DNA of 64,000 nt from an uncultured Mediterraneibacter sp. (GTDB taxonomy: Bacteria > Bacillota > Clostridia > Lachnospirales > Lachnospiraceae). Under the pieces are notes generated by a model, which saw only the letters and a program-made list of their open reading frames with translations, made no database searches and had not been told where the DNA came from. Below, one piece after another: positions 50,684 to 60,798 of this stretch. Position numbers and translations under genes: made by a program. Position 1 is the first letter of the stretch, and each line of letters opens with the position of its first letter. The stretch spans positions 62,001 to 126,000 of the forward strand of contig CAKRDD010000006.1 of the NCBI GenBank assembly GCA_934309345.1. Direction: 5' to 3'.

Positions 50684-51303
50684 GAGTCTTAAGCATGGTG
50701 TCCGGAGGAGGAACAAACCTTCAGGCAATCATCGACAGCGTAAAGAATGGTACGATCACGAACACAGAACTTGTGGGTGTGATCAGTAATAATAAAAATG
50801 CCTATGCACTGACACGTGCAGAAGAAAATGGAATCGATGCGAAATGCATTTCTCCAAAGGACTATGAGTCAAGAGAAGTGTTTAACCAGGAACTTTTAAA
50901 GGCCGTGGATGCATATGAACCGGATCTGATCGTGCTGGCAGGTTACCTTGTGGTAATCCCACCGGAGATGATCAAGAAGTATAAGAACCGGATCATCAAC
51001 ATTCATCCATCTCTGATCCCGTCTTTCTGTGGAACAGGTTATTATGGACTGAAAGTACACGAGGCAGCTTTGGAGCGCGGTGTGAAAGTAGTTGGTGCAA
51101 CAGTACATTTCGTAGATGAAGGAACTGATACAGGCCCGATCATCTTGCAGAAGGCTGTAGAAGTACACAATGGAGATACCCCGGAAGTGCTTCAGCGCAG
51201 AGTGATGGAACAGGCTGAATGGAAGATCCTTCCACATGCAATCGATTTGATCGCAAACGGAAAGGTTGAAGTAGAAGGACATCGTACAATCGTTACCGAG
51301 TAA
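50677..51303 (+). CDS. purN: Glycinamide ribonucleotide formyltransferase
   Basis: 208 residues. VSGGGTNLQAIID near residue 8, VISNNKNAYAL, and the catalytic block NIHPSLIPSF ... GVKVVGATVHFVDEGTDTGPII with the essential Asn, His and Asp. It transfers a formyl group from 10-formyl-THF to GAR. It starts inside the end of purM. Confidence 0.96.
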   Translation: MLRVLSMVSGGGTNLQAIIDSVKNGTITNTELVGVISNNKNAYALTRAEENGIDAKCISPKDYESREVFNQELLKAVDAYEPDLIVLAGYLVVIPPEMIKKYKNRIINIHPSLIPSFCGTGYYGLKVHEAALERGVKVVGATVHFVDEGTDTGPIILQKAVEVHNGDTPEVLQRRVMEQAEWKILPHAIDLIANGKVEVEGHRTIVTE

Positions 51304-51316
51304 GGAGGCAGAGACT

Positions 51317-52588
51317 ATGAACGTATTGATCGTAGGAAGCGGCGGAAGAGAACATGCAATCGCAGCAAGCGTGGCAAAGAGCCCAAGAGCAGACAAGATC
51401 TATTGTGCTCCGGGAAATGCCGGAATCGCTGAGTATGCGCAGTGTGTACCGATCGGCGCTATGGAATTTGATAAATTAAGAGATTTCGCAAAAGAGAATG
51501 CGATTGATCTTTGCATCGTAGGAATGGATGATCCGTTGGTAGGCGGTCTTGTAGATGTTCTTGAAGAAGCAGGAATCCGCACATTCGGACCGAAGAAGAA
51601 TGCAGCGATTCTTGAGGGATCGAAAGCATTTTCCAAGGATCTGATGAAGAAATACAACATTCCGACAGCAGCTTATGAGAACTTTACTGATCCGGAAGCC
51701 GCAATGGCTTATCTCGAGAAAGCGAAGTTCCCGATCGTTCTGAAAGCAGACGGACTTGCACTTGGAAAAGGTGTTCTGATCTGTAAGGATCTTGAAGAAG
51801 CAAAAGCAGGCGTGAAGGAAATCATGCTGGACAAGAAGTTCGGTACAGCCGGAAATGAGATGGTTATCGAAGAGTTCATGACAGGCCGTGAGGTTTCCGT
51901 ACTTTCATTTGTTGACGGAAAGACAATCAAGACAATGACAAGTGCGCAGGATCACAAGCGTGCCGGAGACGGAGATACAGGACTTAATACAGGCGGTATG
52001 GGAACATTTTCCCCAAGCCCGTTCTATACAAAAGAAGTAGAAGAATTCTGTGAGAAATATGTTTACCAGGCAACGGTAGACGCAATGGCAGCAGAAGGAC
52101 GTCCGTTCAAGGGAGTTATCTTCTTCGGACTTATGCTGACAGAAGACGGACCGAAGGTTCTTGAATACAACGCTCGTTTCGGAGATCCGGAAGCTCAGGT
52201 TGTACTTCCTCGTATGAAGAATGATATCCTTGAAGTTATGGAAGCATGTATCGACGGAACACTGGATCAGGTTGATCTTCAGTTTGAAGACAATGCAGCA
52301 GTCTGCGTTGTACTCGCATCTGAAGGATATCCGGTAAGCTATGAGAAAGGTTTCCCGATCACAGGACTGGAAGAGTTCAAGAAGCACGAAGGATATTACT
52401 GCTTCCATGCAGGAACAAAATTCGACGGAGATCAGATCGTAACAAATGGCGGACGTGTTCTTGGCGTGACAGCGAAGGGAAAAGATCTGAAAGAAGCCCG
52501 TGCAAATGCATATGCAGCGACAGAGTGGGTAAGCTTTAAGAATAAATACATGAGACGTGACATCGGTAAAGCAATCGATGAAGCATAA
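51317..52588 (+). CDS. purD: Phosphoribosylamine-glycine ligase
   Basis: 423 residues, ATP-grasp fold. VLIVGSGGREHAIA at the start, VLKADGLALGKGVLICKD near 140, and LEYNARFGDPEAQVVLPRM near 280 are characteristic. It joins glycine to phosphoribosylamine. AAGGAGG precedes the ATG. Last purine gene here; purF, purL, purC, purB and purH must be elsewhere. Confidence 0.97.
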   Translation: MNVLIVGSGGREHAIAASVAKSPRADKIYCAPGNAGIAEYAQCVPIGAMEFDKLRDFAKENAIDLCIVGMDDPLVGGLVDVLEEAGIRTFGPKKNAAILEGSKAFSKDLMKKYNIPTAAYENFTDPEAAMAYLEKAKFPIVLKADGLALGKGVLICKDLEEAKAGVKEIMLDKKFGTAGNEMVIEEFMTGREVSVLSFVDGKTIKTMTSAQDHKRAGDGDTGLNTGGMGTFSPSPFYTKEVEEFCEKYVYQATVDAMAAEGRPFKGVIFFGLMLTEDGPKVLEYNARFGDPEAQVVLPRMKNDILEVMEACIDGTLDQVDLQFEDNAAVCVVLASEGYPVSYEKGFPITGLEEFKKHEGYYCFHAGTKFDGDQIVTNGGRVLGVTAKGKDLKEARANAYAATEWVSFKNKYMRRDIGKAIDEA

Positions 52589-52644
52589 ATAAAGGGTCGC
52601 AGATCTGGTTGTGATAAGATAAAACAAGAAAAGAAGTAAGAAAT

Positions 52645-52690
52645 GAAACCGGCAGGGAGGAGAAATCCAAACTGTCGGTTTCTTTGTGAT
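52645..52690 (+). terminator. Terminator of the purine cluster
   Basis: GAAACCGGCAG pairs with CTGTCGGTTTC (one G-T pair), followed by a short T-rich run. Confidence 0.75.
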
Positions 52691-52716
52691 TTTATCACAG
52701 AAAAATAAAAAATATG

Positions 52717-52725
52717 TGCTATACT
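52717..52725 (+). promoter_or_regulatory. Extended -10 promoter of trxA
   Basis: TGCTATACT, 63 bases before the thioredoxin start. Confidence 0.55.
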
Positions 52726-52788
52726 AAGGTTGTAACAAAGAAAAATAAAGAATACAAAAGATATAACATTTATAAGGAGGATATAAAG

Positions 52789-53097
52789 ATGGCAGTAGTA
52801 AAACTTACAACAGACAATTTTGATCAGGAAGTACTTCAGGCACAGCAGCCGGTACTCGTTGATTTCTATGCAGACTGGTGCGGACCATGTAAGATGATGG
52901 CTCCGATCGTGGAGGCTCTTTCAGAAGAACTCAGCGATGTAAAGGTATGCCACATCAATATCGATGAAAATATCGACATTGCACAGAAATACAGAGTCAT
53001 GAGCATTCCGACTTTCATCGTATTCAAAGGTGGAGAAGAGAGCGGAAGACAGATCGGTGCAATTCCGAAGACAGCACTGGTTGACCTTGTGAAATAA
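52789..53097 (+). CDS. trxA: Thioredoxin
   Basis: 102 residues. The active site WCGPCK is at about residues 28-33 and the cis-Pro in MSIPTF near 74; both are canonical, as is VDFYADWCGPCKM. It is a cytosolic disulfide reductase. AAGGAGG precedes ATG 52789; the frame is open further upstream to 52714 but without a ribosome site. No thioredoxin reductase adjoins it. Confidence 0.96.
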   Translation: MAVVKLTTDNFDQEVLQAQQPVLVDFYADWCGPCKMMAPIVEALSEELSDVKVCHINIDENIDIAQKYRVMSIPTFIVFKGGEESGRQIGAIPKTALVDLVK

Positions 53098-53231
53098 ATT
53101 TGCGATAATAGAAGAAAGGAAAAACCCAGACGGGCTGCCGGGCACAGAGAAGGCTGAGAAATATGGCTCATTCCTGTGAACGACAGCCTGTCTTTTGCTT
53201 GGATATTACGAAGAAAGGCGGGAGTCAGAGC

Positions 53232-56200
53232 ATGTCATTACAGTTTATTTTCGGGAATTCCGGAAGCGGAAAGTCCCATTACTTATATCAGCACATTGTC
53301 GAGGAGTCGATCCGTCATCCGGAGAAGAATTATCTTGTTCTTGTGCCGGAGCAGTTTACAATGCAGACGCAGAAAGATCTGTGTATGGCACATCCGCGCG
53401 GCGGCATTATGAATATTGATGTCTTAAGCTTTGGACGTCTGGCTCACCGTGTCTTTGAAGAGACAGGAAAGGAAAGACAGCCGATCCTTGATGATGAAGG
53501 AAAGAATCTGGTACTCCGCAAGATTGCAGGAAATTATGAAGAGGAGCTGACTGTTCTTAAGGGAAATCTTAAGAAGCAGGGATATATCAGCGAAGTAAAG
53601 TCCGTGATATCAGAATTTACGCAGTATGGAATTGATTTTGAACAGCTTGATTCTTTCATGGAAGGACTGAATCCGGAATGTTATCTGTATTATAAATTAA
53701 AGGATATCCGTAAAGTATATGAAGGATTTGAGGATTATCTGCGTGATAAATATATCACAAAGGAAGAACTGCTTGATGTCTTAAGTCAGACAGTTCCAGA
53801 AGCGGGAATGCTCAAAGACAGTGTGATTGCTATGGATGGGTTTACCGGATTTACACCGGTACAGAACCGGCTGATTGGGGAACTTCTGAAAGTGTGCGAT
53901 AAGATCATGCTGACGGTTGAGATCGATCAGAGGGAAGATCCGTTTGTCTATAAGCATCCGTATCAGCTCTTTGCGCTGAGTAAACAGATGGTGACATCTC
54001 TGACAGAAGTGGCGCAGGAAGTGAAAGCAAAGATTGATGAGCCTGTCTGGCTATGCAAGAATCCACCGTACCGGTTCAAAGAGAATCCGGAGATGGCATT
54101 TTTGGAAGAAGAATTGTTCCGTTATTCGAGAAGAAAATACGATGGGGAGAAAATGCAGTCAATCTCTCTTCATGAAGTTCATACACCACAGGAAGAGGCT
54201 CAGTATGTGGCAGAGGAGATTCGGCGTCTGGTGAGAGAAGAAGGATACAGATATCGGGAAATCGCAGTGATTGCTTCTGATCTGAATGCATATGCCGATT
54301 CGCTGGAGAAGGCATGCGAACATTATGAAATTCCGGTTTTTATGGATCATAAGAAGAGTATCCTGTTAAATTCTTTTGTAGAGTATTTAAGAAGTCTGCT
54401 TGTGATGGTAGAACAGAACTATACTTACGAAAGTGTTTTTCGTTATCTGCGGACCGGACTGTGTGGGTTCACAAGAGATGAAGTAGACAGACTGGAAAAT
54501 TATTGTCTTGCGTTGGATCTGAAAGGATTCAAGAAATGGGATCAGGTCTGGGTGAGAAAGACACCGATGACGACAAAGGAAGAGCTGGAAGAACTGAATC
54601 GGCTGCGCGTGCGTTTTGTGGAAAAACTGACACCGCTGCATACAGTCCTGAAGAAGAGAAAAAAGACGGTAAAAGAGATCACACTCGCAGTTTATGAATA
54701 TCTGGTTCAGGAGAAAATCCAGGAGCAGCTTGCAGAATTGGAGCAGAAATTCCAGGAAGATGGAGAACTGGCGCTGGCGAAGGAATATGCACAGATTTAT
54801 CGTATCGTTCTGGAGTTATTCGATAAATTCGTTGAACTTCTGGGGGAGGAAGAGATTCCGCTGAAGGAATACTGTGAGCTTCTTGATGCAGGACTTGAAG
54901 AGGCGAAAGTAGGTGTGATCCCTCCAAGTCTCGATCAGGTTATGATCGGTGATGTGGAGAGAACACGTATCAAAAATATCCGCGCATTATTTTTTGTCGG
55001 AGCAAATGATACGCTTCTTCCGGGAAATGCAGGGGCAAGAGGTCTGCTCTCTGAACGAGACAGAAAACAGTTCCAGGAGAAGAAGATGAATCTTTCTCCC
55101 GGACCAAAAGAGAAGTTATATATTCAGAAATTTTATCTCTATATGAATCTGACGAAACCGTCAGAACTTCTGTATCTGTCCTGGGCGAAAGTATCCGGGG
55201 AAGGAAAAGCACTGCGCCCGGCTTATCTGATCCAGGATCTGATGCGTCTGTTCCCGGTACTTGTTCCGGTAGAGGAAGACAGAAAAGGACTGCTTGATCA
55301 TGAGATGATGAGAAGGAGCGGCCTTTTGCAGATTGCAGAAGGATTAAGAGAGAGGGAGCATGGACTGGATGATTCCTGGAAAGAACTGTACAGATGGTTT
55401 GTAAAAGATGAACAGAGTCAGGAAACTTTGAAACAGATTATAGAAGCCGGTTTCTACCGGAAGGATGAGCCGAGCCTTGGAAGCAAAGTGGCAAAAGAAC
55501 TCTTTCTGGATCCGAAGCGTGTCAGTGTAACAAGACTGGAGCGTTTTGCTTCCTGTGCATATGCACATTTCCTGAATTACGGACTCCGTCTGTCAGAACG
55601 GGAAAAATATGGGTTTGAAGCAATGGATCTGGGAAACATTGCACATCAGGCACTGGAGCAATTTGCACATAAGGTAGAAGAGGAAGGTCTGGACTGGGTT
55701 ACGATTCCAGAAGAGAAGCGGGAACTGCTGATCGATGAGAGTGTAGAAGAAAGTATTCTGGATTATGGAAATACAGTTTTATTCTCATCCGCACGTAATG
55801 AATATATGATCCACAGAATCAAGCAATTGATCAACCGGTCCGTCTGGGCACTGACACAGCAGATGGCGGCAGGTGATTTTGTTCCGAGTGGGTGTGAATT
55901 TAAGTTTGGAAGCGGAAAGATTGACCGAATCGACACTTGTGAAGATGAAAATGCAATTTATGTGAAAGTGACAGATTATAAAACCGGAAGGAAAGCATTT
56001 GATATCACAGCATTCTATCACGGTCTGCAGATGCAGCTTCCGGTTTATCTGAACGCGGCGTTGGAGATTGAACGGCAGAAGCATCCGGAAAAAGAGGTAC
56101 TCCCGGCCGGCATCTTTTATTACCGGATCCAAGATCCGATTGTGAAGAAAGAAGAGACAAAAGCAGAAGTTGAGCAAAGTATTCTAAAAGAGCTGAAGCT

Positions 56201-56603
56201 GGATGGACTGATCAATGCAGATGAAAATGTAGTTGAACATCTGGAGCGGAATCTGAGTGGAACTTCAACTTTCTATCCGCTGCGGATGAATAAGAACAGA
56301 ACGCTGGGTTCAGCATCAAAAGCTTTATCTAAGGAGAACTTTGATACGGTTCTCGCGTACACAAAGGAGAAAGAAAAAGAGCTGAAGGACGTAATGTACC
56401 AAGGAGAGGTCGCGGCACTTCCGTATGTTCTTGATGAGATGACAGGCTGTGATTACTGTGGGTGCAGGGATATCTGCGGATTTGACCAGAGGATTGAAGG
56501 CTGTGAGTACAGAAGATTAAGAAAATATACCTTGGAAGAAGCGTTGAATTCTATGAAAGAGCGTCTTGGCATTTGGGAAGAGAAAGGAGAGGCAGGAGAA
56601 TGA
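53232..56603 (+). CDS. addB: AddAB helicase-nuclease subunit B
   Basis: About 1123 residues. Walker A GNSGSGKSH near residue 8. The C-terminal RecB-type nuclease has VTDYKTGRK near 910. An iron-sulfur cluster is expected from Cys in RFASCAYAHF and the cluster CDYCGCRDICG near 1080, as in Bacillus AddB. With AddA it resects double-strand breaks for RecA and degrades foreign DNA ends. The start MSLQFIFGNSG is the family start; the 23-codon upstream extension to 53163 is unlikely. It overlaps addA by four bases. Confidence 0.96.
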   Translation: MSLQFIFGNSGSGKSHYLYQHIVEESIRHPEKNYLVLVPEQFTMQTQKDLCMAHPRGGIMNIDVLSFGRLAHRVFEETGKERQPILDDEGKNLVLRKIAGNYEEELTVLKGNLKKQGYISEVKSVISEFTQYGIDFEQLDSFMEGLNPECYLYYKLKDIRKVYEGFEDYLRDKYITKEELLDVLSQTVPEAGMLKDSVIAMDGFTGFTPVQNRLIGELLKVCDKIMLTVEIDQREDPFVYKHPYQLFALSKQMVTSLTEVAQEVKAKIDEPVWLCKNPPYRFKENPEMAFLEEELFRYSRRKYDGEKMQSISLHEVHTPQEEAQYVAEEIRRLVREEGYRYREIAVIASDLNAYADSLEKACEHYEIPVFMDHKKSILLNSFVEYLRSLLVMVEQNYTYESVFRYLRTGLCGFTRDEVDRLENYCLALDLKGFKKWDQVWVRKTPMTTKEELEELNRLRVRFVEKLTPLHTVLKKRKKTVKEITLAVYEYLVQEKIQEQLAELEQKFQEDGELALAKEYAQIYRIVLELFDKFVELLGEEEIPLKEYCELLDAGLEEAKVGVIPPSLDQVMIGDVERTRIKNIRALFFVGANDTLLPGNAGARGLLSERDRKQFQEKKMNLSPGPKEKLYIQKFYLYMNLTKPSELLYLSWAKVSGEGKALRPAYLIQDLMRLFPVLVPVEEDRKGLLDHEMMRRSGLLQIAEGLREREHGLDDSWKELYRWFVKDEQSQETLKQIIEAGFYRKDEPSLGSKVAKELFLDPKRVSVTRLERFASCAYAHFLNYGLRLSEREKYGFEAMDLGNIAHQALEQFAHKVEEEGLDWVTIPEEKRELLIDESVEESILDYGNTVLFSSARNEYMIHRIKQLINRSVWALTQQMAAGDFVPSGCEFKFGSGKIDRIDTCEDENAIYVKVTDYKTGRKAFDITAFYHGLQMQLPVYLNAALEIERQKHPEKEVLPAGIFYYRIQDPIVKKEETKAEVEQSILKELKLDGLINADENVVEHLERNLSGTSTFYPLRMNKNRTLGSASKALSKENFDTVLAYTKEKEKELKDVMYQGEVAALPYVLDEMTGCDYCGCRDICGFDQRIEGCEYRRLRKYTLEEALNSMKERLGIWEEKGEAGE

Positions 56604-59600
56604 GCGTAAAATGGACAGAAGAACAACAGAAAGTAATCGACTTGCGTGACCGCAACATTCTCGTGTCTGCAGCAGCAGGTTCAGGAAAGACAGCCGTACT
56701 TGTTGAACGAATCATTTCAAGAATTACGGATGAAAATGATCCCGCGGATGTAGACCGTCTCTTGGTTGTAACTTATACGGAAGCAGCGGCAGCAGAGATG
56801 AAAGAGCGAATCGGTGCAGCAATTGAGAAGAAGCTGGAAGAACAGCCTGGAAATGTGAATCTGGAGCAGCAGTCCACATTGATCCATAATGCGTCGATCA
56901 TGACGATCCACAGCTTTTGCCTGTCGGTGATCCGGGACCATTTTCATGTGATTGGGATCGATCCGGCCTTTCGCATTGCAGAAGAAGGAGAATTGCGTCT
57001 TCTGATGCAGGATGTCTTAGAAGAGCTGATTGAGAATTTCTATGCAGAGGGATCCGAGGCATTTTTAAACTTTGTTGACCAGTATGGGACAGGAAGAAAT
57101 GATCAGAAGATCGAGGAACTTATCCTCCAGCTTTACGAATATTCCAGAAGTTATCCACAACCGGAAAAGTGGTTGAAGGAATGTGTGGATAATTATGATA
57201 TTGAGCCGGAGAAGATGGAAGAAGCAGATGTCGTGCAGGAGGCAAAGGCAAGAGTAAGGCAGAATCTCACAGATGTGAAAGGGTTTGTTCAACAGGCAAT
57301 AGAAGTATGCGAACTTCCGGCCGGTCCGTATATGTATGGTGAAATGTTAGATTCCGATCTGGTACAGATTGAGCAATTGGAAAAAGCAGAGACATTTTGT
57401 CAGCAAGAGCAGATTGTCAGTAATTTCATATGGAAACGTCTGTCAGGAAAGAAAGATCCGACGGTTGATCCGGAGCTGAAAGAGAAAGCACAGGGGCTTA
57501 GAAAACAGGCGAAGAAGCTGATAGAAGATCTGAAAGCAAACTATTTCTACGCGCCTGTTGATGAGTGGATCAAGGATATGCAAGAGGCGCAGACAGCAAT
57601 GAAGATGTTAGTTATGCTGGTACAGGCTTTTGCAGAGGCATTTTCGGAGAAAAAGAGACAGAGAAATCTGTTGGACTTCAGTGATATGGAACAGTTTGCG
57701 CTTCGGATTCTGACGGAAGAAAAGGAAGGGGAACTGATTCCGTCGGCGGTGGCACAGGAGTATCAGGAACGTTTTGAAGAAGTTATGATCGATGAGTATC
57801 AGGATAGTAACCTGGTGCAGGAGACAATTCTGACGAGTGTGTCAAGGGAGTCGGCAGGAGAGAACAATCTTTTCATGGTTGGAGATGTAAAGCAGAGTAT
57901 TTACAGATTCCGCCTGTCGCGCCCGGAACTCTTCATGGGGAAATATAACAGCTACAGTACGCAGGAGAGCAGCAGGCAGAGAATTGATCTCGACAGGAAC
58001 TTCCGAAGCAGGGGCGAAGTGCTTGACAGCACGAATTATATTTTCAGGAAACTGATGCGGAAGGAATTTGGGGAAATCATCTATGATGATAAGGCAGCAT
58101 TACATTTGGGAGCCTCTTTTCCTGAATTACCGGATGAAACTGTGTTTACAGATCAGACGGAACTGCTTCTTTACGATCAGACGGGGCTTCGGAGCAGTGA
58201 AGCGAGAGAAGAAGAGGCGCGGATGATCGCACAGAGAATGAAAGAACTTTTAAGCACGGGGGTTGTGCTTGATAAGGAAACAGGAGAATACCGTCCGGTT
58301 CATTATCGGGATATGGTGATTCTGACGAGAAGTTTACAGGGATGGGCAGAAGTTTTCGCGTCCATACTGGCCGAGGAGGGAATTCCGGCATACTCTGTGA
58401 GCAGAGAAGGATATTTTGAGACGTATGAGGTCAGTGTTCTTCTGGATTATCTGAAAGTTCTTGATAATGCAAGACAGGATCTGCCATTGACAGCAGTTTT
58501 GACTTCACCGTTTGCTGGTCTGACGGCAGCAGAACTGTCTGTGATTCGTCTTTCGTATCCGAATCAGTTATTTTACGAGGCGGTGGAAGGATTTTGCAAC
58601 CTGAGTCCGGAAGAAATTCCGGAAACTGTGGACAAAAAGCAGGTAATACAGGTACAGGGAAAATTGAGGAAGTTTTTCGAGGTATTGGATCATTTCAGGG
58701 AAATTCTTCCGTATACGGCAATCCATGACCTTCTTGCGGAAATAATTGATAAAACCGGCTATGGGTTATTTATCAGTGCGATGCCGGGAGGCGCACAGAG
58801 ACAGGCAAATATAGAAATGCTTGTTGAGAAAGCGAGAGCTTTTGAAGGAACGAGTTATAAAGGACTTTTTAATTTTGTGCGTTATATCGAGCAGTTGAAA
58901 AAATATGATGTTGATTATGGTGAAGCAAGTATCATAGACGAGCAGGATGACACGGTCCGTATTATGAGTATTCATAAAAGTAAAGGTCTGGAATTCCCAA
59001 TCGTTTTTGTAGCCGGAACAGGAAAGCAATTCAATACACAGGATCTGAAAGGAAGTATTGTGATCCATCCGAGAAACGGAGTTGGAATTGACGTTGTAGA
59101 CCTTGAGATGAGGACGAAGGCACCGACCTTTTTGAAGAAAATGATCCAGGAGAAGACAAAGCTTGAGAATCTTGCAGAAGAACTTCGTGTGCTTTATGTA
59201 GCGATGACAAGAGCAAAGGAAAAGTTGATTCTGACAGGAAGTCTGAAAATGGGCGAAGACGGTCTGGAGCCTTATGTGAATCATATGACAGACAGGGAAT
59301 CTCCATTGAGCCTTTATCAGTTAGAAGGCGCAAACCGTTATCTGGACTGGATTCTTCCGGCACTTCTTCAGGAAGAAGATCTCAAAAGAGAAGATGGTTT
59401 ATGTGGAATTCTCAAAACAGAAAGTGAAGAGGTGCAGCAATTGCCGGTTAAAGTCCGGATTTTTGATGCAGGAGAGATGGATTTTACAGAAGATGCACAG
59501 CGAGAGGCGGAAATAATTGCAAGAGAAGTGCTTGAACACTGGGATACATCGAAGGTTTATCTTCCGGGAGCAGAAGAAAAGCTGGAACAGCAGATGAATT

Positions 59601-60319
59601 TCCTTTATCCATATGAAGAAGAAGGAAAAATGAAGCTGAAATTTACAGTTTCAGAGTTGAAGAAGCGTGAGTCTTTGCAGGAAGAAGCAGGAGAAGAATT
59701 GATTCAGGAGCCGGAGATCGTGCCACTGCTTCCGCATTTTATGGAAGAACAGGAAGAAGGACTGACCGGAGCCTCAAGAGGAAGTGCTTATCATAAACTT
59801 CTGGAGCTTCATGATTTTTCAAAAGAATATACAGAGGAACTTCTGAAAGAAGAAATCGAACAGTTCTATCAGGCAGGGAGACTGTCGAAAGAGATGGCAG
59901 ACTGTATCCGCATGAAAGATATTCTTGCATTTTTAAATAGCGAGAGTGGAAGACGAATGACACAAGCAGCAGGAAATGGAAAGCTTCGGAAGGAACAGCC
60001 GTTTGTTCTCGGAATAGCTGCATCTGAGATCTATCCGGAAATCTATCAGGATATTCAGAAGAGAAGTCAGGGAGCGGATGAAAATCGAAAGGAAGAGACC
60101 ATTCTCGTCCAGGGAATTATCGATGTCTGGTTTGAGGAGGAAGATGGACTTGTACTACTCGACTATAAGACGGATAGAGTCAGAAATGCATCTCAATTGA
60201 AAGAACTGTACCATGCACAGCTTGATTACTATGCCCAGGCGCTGGAGCAGCTGTTAGAGAAGCCGGTGAAGGAGAAGATTATCTATTCCTTTGCCTTGAA
60301 GGAGGAGATCATCTTATGA
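56600..60319 (+). CDS. addA: AddAB helicase-nuclease subunit A
   Basis: About 1239 residues. UvrD-type helicase: Q motif WTEEQQKVIDL, Walker A SAAAGSGKTAVLVERI near 25, Walker B VMIDEYQDSN near 403, RPELFMGKYN, SIHKSKGLEFPIVF near 800 and LYVAMTRAKEKL near 870. The C-terminal nuclease has LLDYKTDRV near 1190, so both AddA and AddB carry nuclease motifs. GCAGGAG precedes ATG 56600 (ATGA overlap). Confidence 0.97.
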   Translation: MSVKWTEEQQKVIDLRDRNILVSAAAGSGKTAVLVERIISRITDENDPADVDRLLVVTYTEAAAAEMKERIGAAIEKKLEEQPGNVNLEQQSTLIHNASIMTIHSFCLSVIRDHFHVIGIDPAFRIAEEGELRLLMQDVLEELIENFYAEGSEAFLNFVDQYGTGRNDQKIEELILQLYEYSRSYPQPEKWLKECVDNYDIEPEKMEEADVVQEAKARVRQNLTDVKGFVQQAIEVCELPAGPYMYGEMLDSDLVQIEQLEKAETFCQQEQIVSNFIWKRLSGKKDPTVDPELKEKAQGLRKQAKKLIEDLKANYFYAPVDEWIKDMQEAQTAMKMLVMLVQAFAEAFSEKKRQRNLLDFSDMEQFALRILTEEKEGELIPSAVAQEYQERFEEVMIDEYQDSNLVQETILTSVSRESAGENNLFMVGDVKQSIYRFRLSRPELFMGKYNSYSTQESSRQRIDLDRNFRSRGEVLDSTNYIFRKLMRKEFGEIIYDDKAALHLGASFPELPDETVFTDQTELLLYDQTGLRSSEAREEEARMIAQRMKELLSTGVVLDKETGEYRPVHYRDMVILTRSLQGWAEVFASILAEEGIPAYSVSREGYFETYEVSVLLDYLKVLDNARQDLPLTAVLTSPFAGLTAAELSVIRLSYPNQLFYEAVEGFCNLSPEEIPETVDKKQVIQVQGKLRKFFEVLDHFREILPYTAIHDLLAEIIDKTGYGLFISAMPGGAQRQANIEMLVEKARAFEGTSYKGLFNFVRYIEQLKKYDVDYGEASIIDEQDDTVRIMSIHKSKGLEFPIVFVAGTGKQFNTQDLKGSIVIHPRNGVGIDVVDLEMRTKAPTFLKKMIQEKTKLENLAEELRVLYVAMTRAKEKLILTGSLKMGEDGLEPYVNHMTDRESPLSLYQLEGANRYLDWILPALLQEEDLKREDGLCGILKTESEEVQQLPVKVRIFDAGEMDFTEDAQREAEIIAREVLEHWDTSKVYLPGAEEKLEQQMNFLYPYEEEGKMKLKFTVSELKKRESLQEEAGEELIQEPEIVPLLPHFMEEQEEGLTGASRGSAYHKLLELHDFSKEYTEELLKEEIEQFYQAGRLSKEMADCIRMKDILAFLNSESGRRMTQAAGNGKLRKEQPFVLGIAASEIYPEIYQDIQKRSQGADENRKEETILVQGIIDVWFEEEDGLVLLDYKTDRVRNASQLKELYHAQLDYYAQALEQLLEKPVKEKIIYSFALKEEIIL

Positions 60320-60576
60320 AATATTTCTGGTATTACCTGATATTTATCAATTTATTTGCATTTTGTACCTATGGGATTGATAAATGGAAAGCGAAGAAAG
60401 GTGCATGGAGAGTTCCGGAGAAAACGCTGTTAATCCTTGCATTGATCGGTGGAAGTGCAGGAGCAATCGCAGGTATGATGTGTTTCCGGCATAAGACACG
60501 GAAAGCAAAATTTATGATTACAGTGCCTGTGATCTTTGTTGTGGAGGTAATCTTGCTGATCATCTGGCTTTTGTAA
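60316..60576 (+). CDS. DUF1294 membrane protein
   Basis: 86 residues with three membrane segments. FCTYGIDKWKAKKGAWRVPEKTLL near 17-40 and the GGSAGAIAGMMCFRHKTRKAKF block are the DUF1294 signature. It overlaps addA by four bases after AAGGAGGAG, so it is co-translated with the nuclease. Function unknown. Confidence 0.9.
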   Translation: MKYFWYYLIFINLFAFCTYGIDKWKAKKGAWRVPEKTLLILALIGGSAGAIAGMMCFRHKTRKAKFMITVPVIFVVEVILLIIWLL

Positions 60577-60645
60577 GAAAGAAAAAAGAAAAATATTCTT
60601 TATCGCATCATCAATTTGCACAGTTAAAGTGCTGAAAACGCTACC

Positions 60646-60685
60646 AAAGAAACAAGATTTTACAAAATCTTGTTTCTTTTTTTCA
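60646..60685 (+). terminator. Terminator of the addBA-DUF1294 operon
   Basis: AAAGAAACAAGATTTT pairs with AAAATCTTGTTTCTTT around a two-to-three base loop, followed by a T-run. Confidence 0.9.
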
Positions 60686-60710
60686 ACTTCTTTTCGAATG
60701 AAAAAAAATC

Positions 60711-60719
60711 TGTTAATAT
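60711..60719 (+). promoter_or_regulatory. Extended -10 promoter of dapL
   Basis: TGTTAATAT with a weak -35. I see no lysine riboswitch in the 80-base leader. Confidence 0.45.
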
Positions 60720-60798
60720 AACACATAGGAATACTAGAGTTATTGGCTGCAGAATACTGTGAACAGCATGAAAGCAGCTGGGAAAGGAGTTTGACAAG